8,899 nt of DNA from the NCBI GenBank assembly GCA_910577885.1, contig CAJTNK010000082.1:1-8899 (forward strand). The letters are read 5' to 3'. Both the position numbers and the translations under genes were made by a program. This stretch comes from an uncultured Rikenella sp. Its GTDB lineage: Bacteria; Bacteroidota; Bacteroidia; Bacteroidales; Rikenellaceae. Numbering within the stretch: position 1 is the first letter of the stretch; each line of letters starts with the position of its first letter. The notes under the pieces were generated by a model. It searched no databases. It had not been told where the DNA came from and saw only the letters and a program-made list of their open reading frames with translations. Shown here piece after piece: positions 1 to 5,442 of the stretch.

Positions 1-267
1 GGCGCGCGGGGCGACTATCCCTACGAGCTGGAACTGCGCTCAAGCCGCGCGGGCTGCCCTTACGCCGCGGGGGCGGTGCCTCCCGGCACGCGGTACTGGC
101 CATTCGGGCGAGAAATTTACCGCGAAAACATCAGTCCTCGCCTGCCGAGCGACACCCTGACGGGCGAGAAAAACGGGCAACGACAACCCCAGCAAAACGC
201 CCGGTGGGCGTGCCGAGCGGAACCGGGCGAAAACCCGGCCAAAAAACGCACCACTCAGATTTTGTAA
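1..267 (+). CDS. Possible 3' end of an unrecognised plus-strand gene (partial)
   Basis: Frame 1 is open from the window edge to a TAA at 265-267, giving about 88 residues without a start in view. Third codon positions are rich in G and C, as in the neighbouring real genes, but a stop-free run of this length in such GC-rich DNA is not rare, and one minus-strand frame is also largely open here. The peptide (containing DYPYELELRSS and PPGTRYWPFG) is hydrophilic, with a basic, proline- and glutamine-rich tail, and I recognise no family. If real, it converges on dprA and overlaps its stop by 13 bp. No terminator is visible between the two. The stretch also contains three copies of GGGCGA(G)AAA-like sequence near 106, 162 and 225. 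It may simply be noncoding. Confidence 0.22.
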   Translation, partial: GARGDYPYELELRSSRAGCPYAAGAVPPGTRYWPFGREIYRENISPRLPSDTLTGEKNGQRQPQQNARWACRAEPGENPAKKRTTQIL

Positions 268-1346
268 TAGCACTTATAAGGATCCGCAGCCAACAGCCCC
301 TTCGCCCGAAGCTGCCCCACGAGGCTCGACGCCTCCCAAATACGCACCTCCCAAAGGTCCGCCAGCCCCTCGGCATCCAGCCGCACACCGTCCGGAATAG
401 CCTCATAAGCCTGCCGAAGCCGGGGCGAAAGCTGCTCCAACCGACCGTCCACCACCCCTGCTGCCGGTGACGACCGTTCCCACCCCAATGCCAACGCCAC
501 ATCCTCCGCACTTTGGTACATGATCGCCTTGTTCGAGCGGATCAACATATTGGTCCCCTCGGACATCGGTTCGCTGATCGCCCCCGGCAGCGCGAAGAGT
601 TCTTTGTTGTAACTCACGGCGATGTCGGCCGTGACCAGCGAACCGCCTCGGGCCGCCGACTCCACGACGATCGTAGCCTCGCTCAACCCCGCCACCAGCC
701 GATTTCGACTCAGAAAGTTGCCCCGGTCGATCACCGTTCCCGGCGGCATGTCCGACACGATCGCTCCGCCCGCATCAAGAATCTGACGCGCTAAATAGTA
801 GTGCGTTCGCGGCACGATGTCGTCCACCCACCCGGCCATCACCGCCACCGTCCGCACCCGATACTGCAACGCCGCACTGTGGGCCGCCTTGTCGATCCCG
901 AAAGCCAACCCGCTGACGATCACCGTCTCCGGATAGAGCATGGCGATGTCGCGCACCACCCGCCCCGTCACACTCACCCCGTTCTGCGTGGCATTTCGCG
1001 TCCCGACCACCGAGATCCATTTTCCGGCATTGAAGTCGATCCCTCCGCGCACGTAGAGCACGCACGGTGCATCGGGACACTCGGCAAAAGCCCTCGGGAA
1101 CTCCGCCATCCCGACCGTCAACACCCGCACCCCCGTACTCCGGCACAAATCGATGACACTCATCGCCCGCGCCACCGTCGCCCCACCGGCAATCTCCTGC
1201 GCCATCCGCAACGACACACCGGCCGCCATCAACCGATCGACCCCCGCGCCCATCACCTCCTCGGCACTCCCGAAAACAGCCAACAGCCGCCTCATATGCT
1301 TGCTACCCACACCGGGCACCAACGACAAAGCGATACAATATCTCAT
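255..1346 (-). CDS. dprA: DNA-processing protein DprA (Smf family)
   Basis: DprA loads RecA onto incoming single-stranded DNA during natural transformation and is widespread even in bacteria not known to be competent. It acts in the cytoplasm. The 363-residue product has a helix-hairpin-helix stretch near the N terminus (LVPGVGSKHMRRLL, about 9-22). The Rossmann-like core follows, with VVGTRNAT (113-120), SGLAFGIDKAAH (145-156, cf. family SGLARGID), NFLSRNRLVAG (210-220) and ARGGSLVTA (232-240, cf. family RSGSLITA). A winged-helix-like domain occupies about 303-363. Length is normal and no motif is broken. The ATG at 1344-1346 is chosen because it begins the helix-hairpin-helix region and sits 7 nt after a TATCTTTA box on the minus strand, which suggests a very short or absent leader. 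It is transcribed away from the hemerythrin-like gene across repeat element A. The identification is secure; a role in transformation here is inferred only from the family. Confidence 0.96.
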   Translation of the reverse strand: MRYCIALSLVPGVGSKHMRRLLAVFGSAEEVMGAGVDRLMAAGVSLRMAQEIAGGATVARAMSVIDLCRSTGVRVLTVGMAEFPRAFAECPDAPCVLYVRGGIDFNAGKWISVVGTRNATQNGVSVTGRVVRDIAMLYPETVIVSGLAFGIDKAAHSAALQYRVRTVAVMAGWVDDIVPRTHYYLARQILDAGGAIVSDMPPGTVIDRGNFLSRNRLVAGLSEATIVVESAARGGSLVTADIAVSYNKELFALPGAISEPMSEGTNMLIRSNKAIMYQSAEDVALALGWERSSPAAGVVDGRLEQLSPRLRQAYEAIPDGVRLDAEGLADLWEVRIWEASSLVGQLRAKGLLAADPYKCYYKI

Positions 1347-1391
1347 AGTCCCGTAAAGATAACCTTTTTTCTCTCTTTCCCTGCTCTTTCC
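1344..1391 (-). promoter_or_regulatory. Candidate dprA promoter with -7 box next to the start codon
   Basis: Read on the minus strand, a purine-rich tract is followed by TATCTTTA (plus coordinates 1354-1361), close to the Bacteroidota -7 consensus TAnnTTTG, then 7 nt and the dprA ATG. I see no TTTG at the expected -33 position. Transcription would begin at or almost at the start codon. The purine tract and box closely resemble the segment upstream of the divergent gene at 1723. Confidence 0.4.
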
Positions 1392-1393
1392 TA

Positions 1394-1660
1394 TTCTTTA
1401 GCGACGTGCTGGAACTGCCGCTTTTTGGAAAAAGCGGCACCAAAAACTTTTGAGATAGCATACGCTATGTATTAGGCTCCGCAGTCCTCAGGTTTATGGG
1501 TGGGGACGTTTGGCGCGGGCGCGCTAAGGTAATTTACGCATGACGCGCCTCGCCGAACGCCCCACCCAAAGCACCAGGCTGACACGGCCAAAGCATCCCA
1601 GCGGGATGCGCTCTGAAGTTTTTTTGGTTCTTTTTGTTCACAAAAAGAACAGTACCCTCC
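1394..1660 (+). repeat. Structured intergenic repeat element A
   Basis: This roughly 267-bp unit fills most of the dprA/hemerythrin-like intergenic region. From left to right it contains the end motif TTCTTTAGCGAC (1394-1405) and GGAACTG; an outer hairpin at 1416-1439 (11-bp perfect stem, 2-nt spacer); CCAAAAACTTTT; a short palindromic TAGCATACGCTA (1456-1467) followed after 4 nt by TTAGGCTCCGCA (1472-1483); a long central imperfect palindrome with arms 1498-1515 and 1551-1567 (GGGTGGGG...CCCCACCC); a hairpin at 1593-1609 (GCATCCC-AGC-GGGATGC); then AAGTTTTTTTGG and a second outer hairpin at 1627-1650, ending in AGTACCCTCC. It shares blocks with element B at 5081-5364, including 38 identical bases (1616-1653 against the complement of 5084-5121). 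No transposase or long ORF is inside. Short open frames crossing it are by-products of the repeat. It may be a MITE-like or REP-like element; the outer hairpins could also act as terminators. Confidence 0.8.
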
Positions 1661-1674
1661 CGTAACCAACGACC

Positions 1675-1725
1675 GGAAAAAAGCAGAAAGAAAGAGGAAA
1701 AAACATTATCTTTGACAGAGTTATG
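1675..1725 (+). promoter_or_regulatory. Candidate promoter of the hemerythrin-like gene
   Basis: A purine-rich tract beginning GGAAAAAAGCAG at 1675 is followed by TATCTTTG at 1707-1714, a perfect match to the Bacteroidota -7 box TAnnTTTG. The ATG follows 8 nt later at 1723. No clear TTTG lies at -33. The spacing implies a leaderless or nearly leaderless transcript. Confidence 0.5.
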
Positions 1726-2412
1726 GGATTATTGACTACCGAGACGCCGTTGAGTACGGCGTTAGAGCAACATCCGAGTTTGATACCGTTAGTGAGTCGT
1801 TTTGGGATTCGGCTCGGCGTCGGGGACAAATCGGTGGCGGCCGTGTGTGCCGACCACGCGATCGACGAGCGGTTCATGCTCGTGCTGATGAACACTTACC
1901 TGTTCGAGAATTATTTTCCGGAAGAGCGGCTCAAATCGTTCCACGTGAGCCAGATCGTCGACTACCTCACGAAGACCAATGCCTACTACCAGCATTCGCA
2001 GCTGCCCAACATCGAACGGCACCTGCGTTCGCTGATCGCCAGCGGAGGGGGCGAGAATCCACATTTGGCCCTGATCGGCCGGTTTTTCGATCAGTTCAAG
2101 GCAAGCCTCCTGGCCTCGATCGCGTATGATACGCAGGAGTGGTTTCCGTACTGCCTGTCCCTGACGACGGAGAACGAGAGGCCGGACCACCGTCCGGCCC
2201 AAGCGCCCCCGGCCGGCGAGACGGCGGGGCAGCTGGGCGACCTGCGCAGTATCCTGGTGCGCCACCTGAGCGGCCAGTATGATGATAACTTGGCCTATGC
2301 CGTCATCTTTGCCATCGGCAGCATCGAACGCGACATCCGACAGCACAACCGGATCCGAAACCGCATTCTGACCCCGATCATCGACGCCCTGTTATGCCAC
2401 GAATCGCACTGA
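1723..2412 (+). CDS. Hemerythrin-like / ScdA-like protein paired with a LuxR regulator
   Basis: The 229-residue product resembles the iron-sulfur repair (ScdA/YtfE, RIC) layout. An N-terminal part (about 12-50, ALEQHPSLIPLVSRFGIRLG) looks like the short ScdA_N (DUF542) domain but lacks the family's usual cysteine pair. The rest looks like a hemerythrin-type four-helix bundle, with QIVDYLTKTNAYYQHSQLPNIERH (split: QIVDYLTKTN at 77-86, AYYQHSQLPNIERH at 87-100), NPHLALIGRFFDQF (112-125), DTQEWFPY (136-143) and a last helix HNRIRNRIL (208-216). Canonical hemerythrin binds a di-iron centre through several His and acidic residues. Here the usual double-His position reads TNAYY and another is replaced, so metal binding may be altered or lost. 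There is no signal peptide or membrane segment. The stop overlaps the next gene by 19 nt, which indicates coupled translation with the regulator. A role in sensing redox, oxygen or nitric oxide, or as a partner of the regulator, is inferred. Fold assignment is by eye only. Confidence 0.8.
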   Translation: MGLLTTETPLSTALEQHPSLIPLVSRFGIRLGVGDKSVAAVCADHAIDERFMLVLMNTYLFENYFPEERLKSFHVSQIVDYLTKTNAYYQHSQLPNIERHLRSLIASGGGENPHLALIGRFFDQFKASLLASIAYDTQEWFPYCLSLTTENERPDHRPAQAPPAGETAGQLGDLRSILVRHLSGQYDDNLAYAVIFAIGSIERDIRQHNRIRNRILTPIIDALLCHESH

Positions 2413-3008
2413 TACTGCCCGACGTCGTGCAGGAAGCCGGAGTGAGGGCTCTGCTGGAACGGTACTTCGCGACGGTCGAAGCCGAGTCGTTCGACCACCC
2501 GGCGGACATCGCGGGCGAGGGGGCGGCGGGCGGCCATTTCGACGGTTATGTGACCGACTGCGAGACTTTTACCGCACACCTCGATTTTTTTCTGCCCCGG
2601 CGGACGCAGTGCCTGGTGCTGGCCGGAGGCGGCGGCAGACGGTCCACAGCGGCGCACCTCGGCGGCAGCCTTGGCGGCGGCACCTCCGAGGCGATGCCCC
2701 GCGTGGTCGGGACGGCCGAACCGCTCGAGCACCTGTTGGAGGCCATGGAACACACCCTGCTGCCGGATCGCAAGCGGACGGAAGAGAGCGGCTCGGACGA
2801 GCTTTCGGGGCGCGAGGTGCAGGTCCTGCAACTGGTCGTGAGCGGCGCCATCAACAAAGAGATCGCCGACCGGCTCAACATCAGCCTCAACACCGTCCTC
2901 ACCCACCGCAAAAACATCACCGCCAAGCTGGGCATCAAAACCATTTCCGGCCTGACGCTCTATGCTTTGATGCACGGCTATATTTCGGCCGACGCTTCGG
3001 CCTTGTGA
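2394..3008 (+). CDS. LuxR-type response-regulator-like transcription factor
   Basis: The 204-residue protein ends in a clear LuxR/NarL-type helix-turn-helix (about 136-196). It includes ELSGREVQVLQLVVSG, NKEIADRLNISLNTVLTHRKNI and TAKLGIKT (three consecutive pieces), the classic pattern of this DNA-binding family. The first 125 residues look like a receiver-type domain: a hydrophobic first strand ending in Asp10 and FDGYVTD with Asp55 at a plausible phosphoacceptor position. A glycine-rich stretch (78-97, GGGGRRS...GGSLGGG) replaces part of the usual fold, and I do not see the conserved Lys, so phosphorylation is doubtful. No histidine kinase is nearby. The start at 2394 overlaps the upstream hemerythrin-like gene by 19 nt, so the two are probably co-expressed and the upstream protein may provide the input. 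The epimerase gene follows after 36 bp and may be in the same operon. The target is unknown. DNA-binding assignment is secure; the receiver assignment is tentative. Confidence 0.88.
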   Translation: MPRIALILPDVVQEAGVRALLERYFATVEAESFDHPADIAGEGAAGGHFDGYVTDCETFTAHLDFFLPRRTQCLVLAGGGGRRSTAAHLGGSLGGGTSEAMPRVVGTAEPLEHLLEAMEHTLLPDRKRTEESGSDELSGREVQVLQLVVSGAINKEIADRLNISLNTVLTHRKNITAKLGIKTISGLTLYALMHGYISADASAL

Positions 3009-3044
3009 GCCGGGGCGCGCGCCCTCCACACCCAAAGACAAACG

Positions 3045-4055
3045 ATGAAACGAGTATTAATAAGCGGCGCGACCGGACTGGTCGGCAGCCACCTGATGAG
3101 CGAGCTGCTCGGCAGCCCCGCGGAGAGCGGAAGCGACAACCGCCCCACCTACCGGCCGGTTGCCTTGGCCCGTTCGGCCGGTTCGTGGCAGAAGCTCGAC
3201 TGGCTGCTGGCCCGGCGGGGGCTGGAGGGAGCGGCTTTCGACCGGCAAACGGCCGAGTTGGAGTACTTCGACGACTGCCGGCGGCTGATGCGGGAGTGGC
3301 AACCCGACGTGGTTTTCCACTGTGCGGCGCGCGTCTCGGTCGGAGCCGCGCGCGACGGCGAAGAGCTGGTGCGGGACAACGTGGCGATGACCCACAACCT
3401 CGTCACCGCCGCCCTGGAGCTGCCCGACGAGGCTCGACCGACATTCGTCCACGTCAGTTCGATCGCCGCGCTGGGCACCGGCCTCGGACCGAACGGCTGC
3501 GTCGACGAAGGGAGCGTGATGGAGAACCTGGCCGGCGCATCGGCCTACGCCCGCAGCAAATTCCTCGCCGAAAACGAAGTCTGGCGCGCGGCGGCACACG
3601 GACTCCGAGTCGCGGTGGTCAATCCGGCTGTCGTACTCGGCGCCATGTCGCCGGACTCGGGCTACTGGCTGAACGGACTCTTCGCCGCCATGCGACGAGG
3701 AGCCAACCGATTCTGGATCGAAGGCGAGGCGGCTTTCGTCTCGGCCGACGACGTGGCCCGGGCCCTGCTCCGGCTCGCCGAGCAGCCCGAGGCTTGGGGA
3801 AAGCGCTACATCCTCTCGGCCGAGAATCTCTCTTACCGACGCTTCCTGGGACGGATCGCCCGGGCGGTCGGACGGGCCGAACCGACCCTCCGGTTTCCGC
3901 GGTGGCTGGTACGAATGGTCCTGCCGTTCGCCCCGTCGCTCGCCGCCGTGACCGCCCCGCACCCTCGGTACGACGGATCGGCCATCCTGCGAGCCGTGCC
4001 CTCGTTCCGGTACACGGATCTCGCCGACACGCTGAACGAACTGGGACAGGCATAA
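3045..4055 (+). CDS. NAD(P)-dependent epimerase/dehydratase (extended SDR family)
   Basis: The 336-residue protein has the N-terminal Rossmann nucleotide-binding motif GATGLVG (8-14) directly after a hydrophobic strand (VLIS). It also has VVFHCAARVSVG (89-100), the strand VHVSSIAAL (135-143) with the catalytic-type Ser, and the active-site pair YARSK (Tyr168, Lys172) of short-chain dehydrogenases. VVNPAVVLG (191-199) follows, as in extended SDRs. Length is typical for NAD-dependent epimerases, dehydratases and 3-beta-HSD-like reductases, and it is cytoplasmic by lack of any signal. The substrate cannot be read from sequence; a nucleotide sugar, a flavonol/aldehyde or an isoprenoid-type substrate are all possible. 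The start codon lies 36 bp after the regulator stop, so it is likely co-transcribed with the hemerythrin-like/LuxR pair. No terminator is evident between it and rpmB, but rpmB has its own promoter candidate. Confidence 0.9.
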   Translation: MKRVLISGATGLVGSHLMSELLGSPAESGSDNRPTYRPVALARSAGSWQKLDWLLARRGLEGAAFDRQTAELEYFDDCRRLMREWQPDVVFHCAARVSVGAARDGEELVRDNVAMTHNLVTAALELPDEARPTFVHVSSIAALGTGLGPNGCVDEGSVMENLAGASAYARSKFLAENEVWRAAAHGLRVAVVNPAVVLGAMSPDSGYWLNGLFAAMRRGANRFWIEGEAAFVSADDVARALLRLAEQPEAWGKRYILSAENLSYRRFLGRIARAVGRAEPTLRFPRWLVRMVLPFAPSLAAVTAPHPRYDGSAILRAVPSFRYTDLADTLNELGQA

Positions 4056-4101
4056 ATCTTTGTGAATTCGACGCAGTACCCGATTTCTCCCCTCAAAGGA
4101 T

Positions 4102-4132
4102 TTTGATATTTCGGATAAAATACCGAAATTTG
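4102..4132 (+). promoter_or_regulatory. Candidate rpmB operon promoter with an inverted repeat in the spacer
   Basis: TTTG at 4102-4105, a 19-nt spacer and GAAATTTG at 4125-4132 match the Bacteroidota layout TTTG-N19-TAnnTTTG, with the first T of the -7 box replaced. Predicted transcription would start near 4139, giving a leader of about 34 nt before the rpmB ATG at 4173. A dyad ATTTCGG-N8-CCGAAAT spans 4108-4129, inside the spacer and into the -7 box. It could be an operator or a chance palindrome. Confidence 0.5.
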
Positions 4133-4172
4133 CACGCTGTTTATTCACATTAACAGAAAGATAATACACACC

Positions 4173-4406
4173 ATGAAAGTTTGTCAAATCACCGGAAAGA
4201 GCGCGCAGGTCGGTAACAACGTCTCGCACTCCAACAAGAAAAGCAAACGCCGCTTCAGCCCGAACCTCAAAAACAAACGGTTCTTCCTCGAAGAAGAAAA
4301 CCGCTGGGTTACTTTGAAAGTGTCGGCTGCCGCGATGCGCACCATCAACAAGAAAGGGCTTGCCAGCGCTCTGAAAGAGGCTGCCGCACTGCCGAAAATC
4401 TATTAA
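4173..4406 (+). CDS. rpmB: Large ribosomal subunit protein bL28
   Basis: The 77-residue product is a structural protein of the 50S subunit. It starts with MKVCQITGKSAQVGNNVSHSN, written here as MKVCQITGK and AQVGNNVSHS, matching the family opening VCxxTGK...GNNVSHS. KSKRRFSPNLKNKRF (24-38) follows, then the family C-terminal pattern RWVTLKVSAAAMRTINKKG. It keeps a single Cys and lacks the paired zinc cysteines of some L28 proteins. Length is normal. It is the first gene of a ribosomal operon, with rpmG starting 32 bp downstream. Confidence 0.97.
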   Translation: MKVCQITGKSAQVGNNVSHSNKKSKRRFSPNLKNKRFFLEEENRWVTLKVSAAAMRTINKKGLASALKEAAALPKIY

Positions 4407-4438
4407 TCACACACACTCAACCATTCCTCTGAAAAAAC

Positions 4439-4621
4439 ATGGCTAAAAAAGGCAACCGTGTACAGGTCATCCTCGAATGCACCGAACACAAAGAAAGCGG
4501 AATGCCGGGGATGTCGCGCTACATCACGACGAAAAACAAGAAAAATACCCCGGACCGGATGGAACGCAAAAAATACAACCCCATCTTGAAACGGGTTACC
4601 ATCCACCGCGAAATCAAGTAA
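4439..4621 (+). CDS. rpmG: Large ribosomal subunit protein bL33, zinc-free form
   Basis: The 60-residue basic protein of the 50S subunit contains VQVILECTEHK near the N terminus, ITTKNKKNTPDRMERKKYNP (29-48) and the ending VTIHREIK. These are typical bL33 sequences. Only one Cys is present (residue 14): the CxxC pairs used for zinc are replaced (CTEH; YNPILK), so this is the zinc-independent form usual in Bacteroidota. The short insert KESGMPGMSRY is also, from memory, normal for this phylum. It lies between rpmB and the DUF4295 gene in the conserved order. A lone-Cys L33 generally frees the cell from zinc dependence for this protein. Confidence 0.97.
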   Translation: MAKKGNRVQVILECTEHKESGMPGMSRYITTKNKKNTPDRMERKKYNPILKRVTIHREIK

Positions 4622-4659
4622 TCCCATTTCCAAGAAAAACCACTCACTGATAGAGAATC

Positions 4660-4818
4660 ATGGCTAAGAAAGTAGTCGCTACGCTCAAAACCGCTGCGAA
4701 CGGAAAGAACGTAACCAAATGTATCAAAATGGTCAAATCGGAAAAAACCGGGGCTTATACCTTCAAGACCGAAATCGTTCCGAATGACGAAGTAAAAGAC
4801 TTCTTCGCTAAGAAATAA
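4660..4818 (+). CDS. DUF4295 family small basic protein
   Basis: ATG at 4660-4662 opens a 52-codon frame ending in TAA at 4816-4818. The product begins MAKKVVATLKTAANGKN and continues with CIKMVKSEKTGAYTFKTEIV before the end DEVKDFFAKK. It is lysine-rich, with no signal or membrane segment. Bacteroidota carry a small DUF4295 protein directly after L28 and L33, and this matches in size, position and opening residues. Its function is unknown; a ribosome-associated role is inferred from the fixed neighbourhood. It starts 38 bp after rpmG and is probably co-transcribed. In Bacteroides relatives ftsY usually comes next; here the operon ends instead. Confidence 0.92.
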   Translation: MAKKVVATLKTAANGKNVTKCIKMVKSEKTGAYTFKTEIVPNDEVKDFFAKK

Positions 4819-4920
4819 CGGCTCTCTTATTAGAAGAAAGCACACTCTTTTACCCACATTTTTGCGACCTCACTCGCACACGGACCGACACTAATGGCCT
4901 AATCCGCGAGAACAATTCGC

Positions 4921-4967
4921 AAAAAAGCGGCCTCCTGATCCCTAACGATCCAGGAGGCCGCTTTTTT
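4921..4967. terminator. Strong bidirectional rho-independent terminator
   Basis: A 17-bp perfect stem pairs 4921-4937 with 4951-4967 around a 13-nt loop. The arms begin with six A and end with six T, and the stem contains GCGGCCTCCTG. It can stop transcription leaving the rpmB-rpmG-DUF4295 operon and also leftward transcription arriving from beyond repeat element B. It lies about 100 nt after the DUF4295 stop. Confidence 0.9.
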
Positions 4968-4985
4968 CTATCCTTATTAACTAAT

Positions 4986-5016
4986 CGTTCTTTCGTTGAC
5001 CGGATGGAACTGTTCT
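4986..5016 (+). repeat. Remnant of another end of the structured repeat
   Basis: CGTTCTTTCGTTGAC followed by CGGATGGAACTGTTCTT matches the end motif of elements A and B (TTCTTTAGCGAC, then GGAACTG or GGTACTG, then TTCTT). No matching partner hairpin follows: the sequence turns into an unrelated short palindrome-rich stretch before the true left end of element B at 5081. It looks like a truncated or overwritten copy. Confidence 0.5.
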
Positions 5017-5080
5017 TACTAACTTCGCTTCGCTCGTACTGCTTTCGTAGTAGTTTGCAAACCGTATTTGGCAACTGTAC

Positions 5081-5364
5081 GGAACTGTTCTTTTTGTGAA
5101 CAAAAAGAACCAAAAAAACTTTCAAGGATGCTTGCGCATCCTAACTCTATCTCGGTACAGTATTCGCCTTGTTTCTTTGGGGGTGATCTTTTTTGCGGGC
5201 GCGATAAAGTTTTGAATCGCTCCACGCGCCCGTCAAAAAAGTGTCACCCCAATAACGGGCCAGAGCATTAGCTTGCGGAGCCTAAGGCGTAGCGTATGCT
5301 AGCTGAAAGTTCTTTGGGTCCCTTTCTTTCAAGAAAGGGACAGTACCCTCCTGTCGCTAAAGAA
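5081..5364 (-). repeat. Structured intergenic repeat element B, inverted relative to A
   Basis: This roughly 284-bp unit has the same architecture as element A. GGAACTG is followed by an outer hairpin at 5087-5110 and CCAAAAAAACTT; a hairpin at 5125-5142 (AGGATGC-TTGC-GCATCCT); a central imperfect palindrome with arms 5180-5203 and 5225-5250 (GGGGTGA...TCACCCC and CGGGCGCG...CGCGCCCG); TGCGGAGCCTAA (5274-5285) and TAGCGTATGCTA (5290-5301); and an outer hairpin at 5318-5341, then AGTACCCTCC and GTCGCTAAAGAA (5353-5364). Several blocks are exact complements of blocks in element A in reverse order, so its outer modules are inverted. The loop of the central palindrome (CGGGCGCG-A-TAAAGT...ACGCGCC) however reads in the same direction in both copies. 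There is no coding capacity. It lies downstream of the leftward hydrolase gene, for which the hairpin at 5318-5341 may serve as a terminator. Confidence 0.8.
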
Positions 5365-5442
5365 CGATTGCATATTATACCAAGGTAATGCGAGATAGCC
5401 GAAGGTAAAAGTACAGCACCCCCCGTCGACCAAGCACGGTTA

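Noticed and set aside
223..240. CCGGG-CGAAAA-CCCGG hairpin just beyond dprA as its terminator
   Set aside because: Only a 5-6 bp stem, and on the dprA strand the T run comes before the stem rather than after it.
4053..4065. AATCTTTG next to the epimerase stop as a promoter for rpmB
   Set aside because: It lacks the leading TA and a -33 TTTG at the right distance; the candidate at 4102-4132 fits spacing and leader length better.
2609..4153. 514-codon plus-strand frame and the 390-codon minus-strand frame at 3057-4229
   Set aside because: Both cross the LuxR regulator and/or epimerase genes in other frames; composition is Arg/Gly/Pro-rich shadow translation without recognisable motifs.
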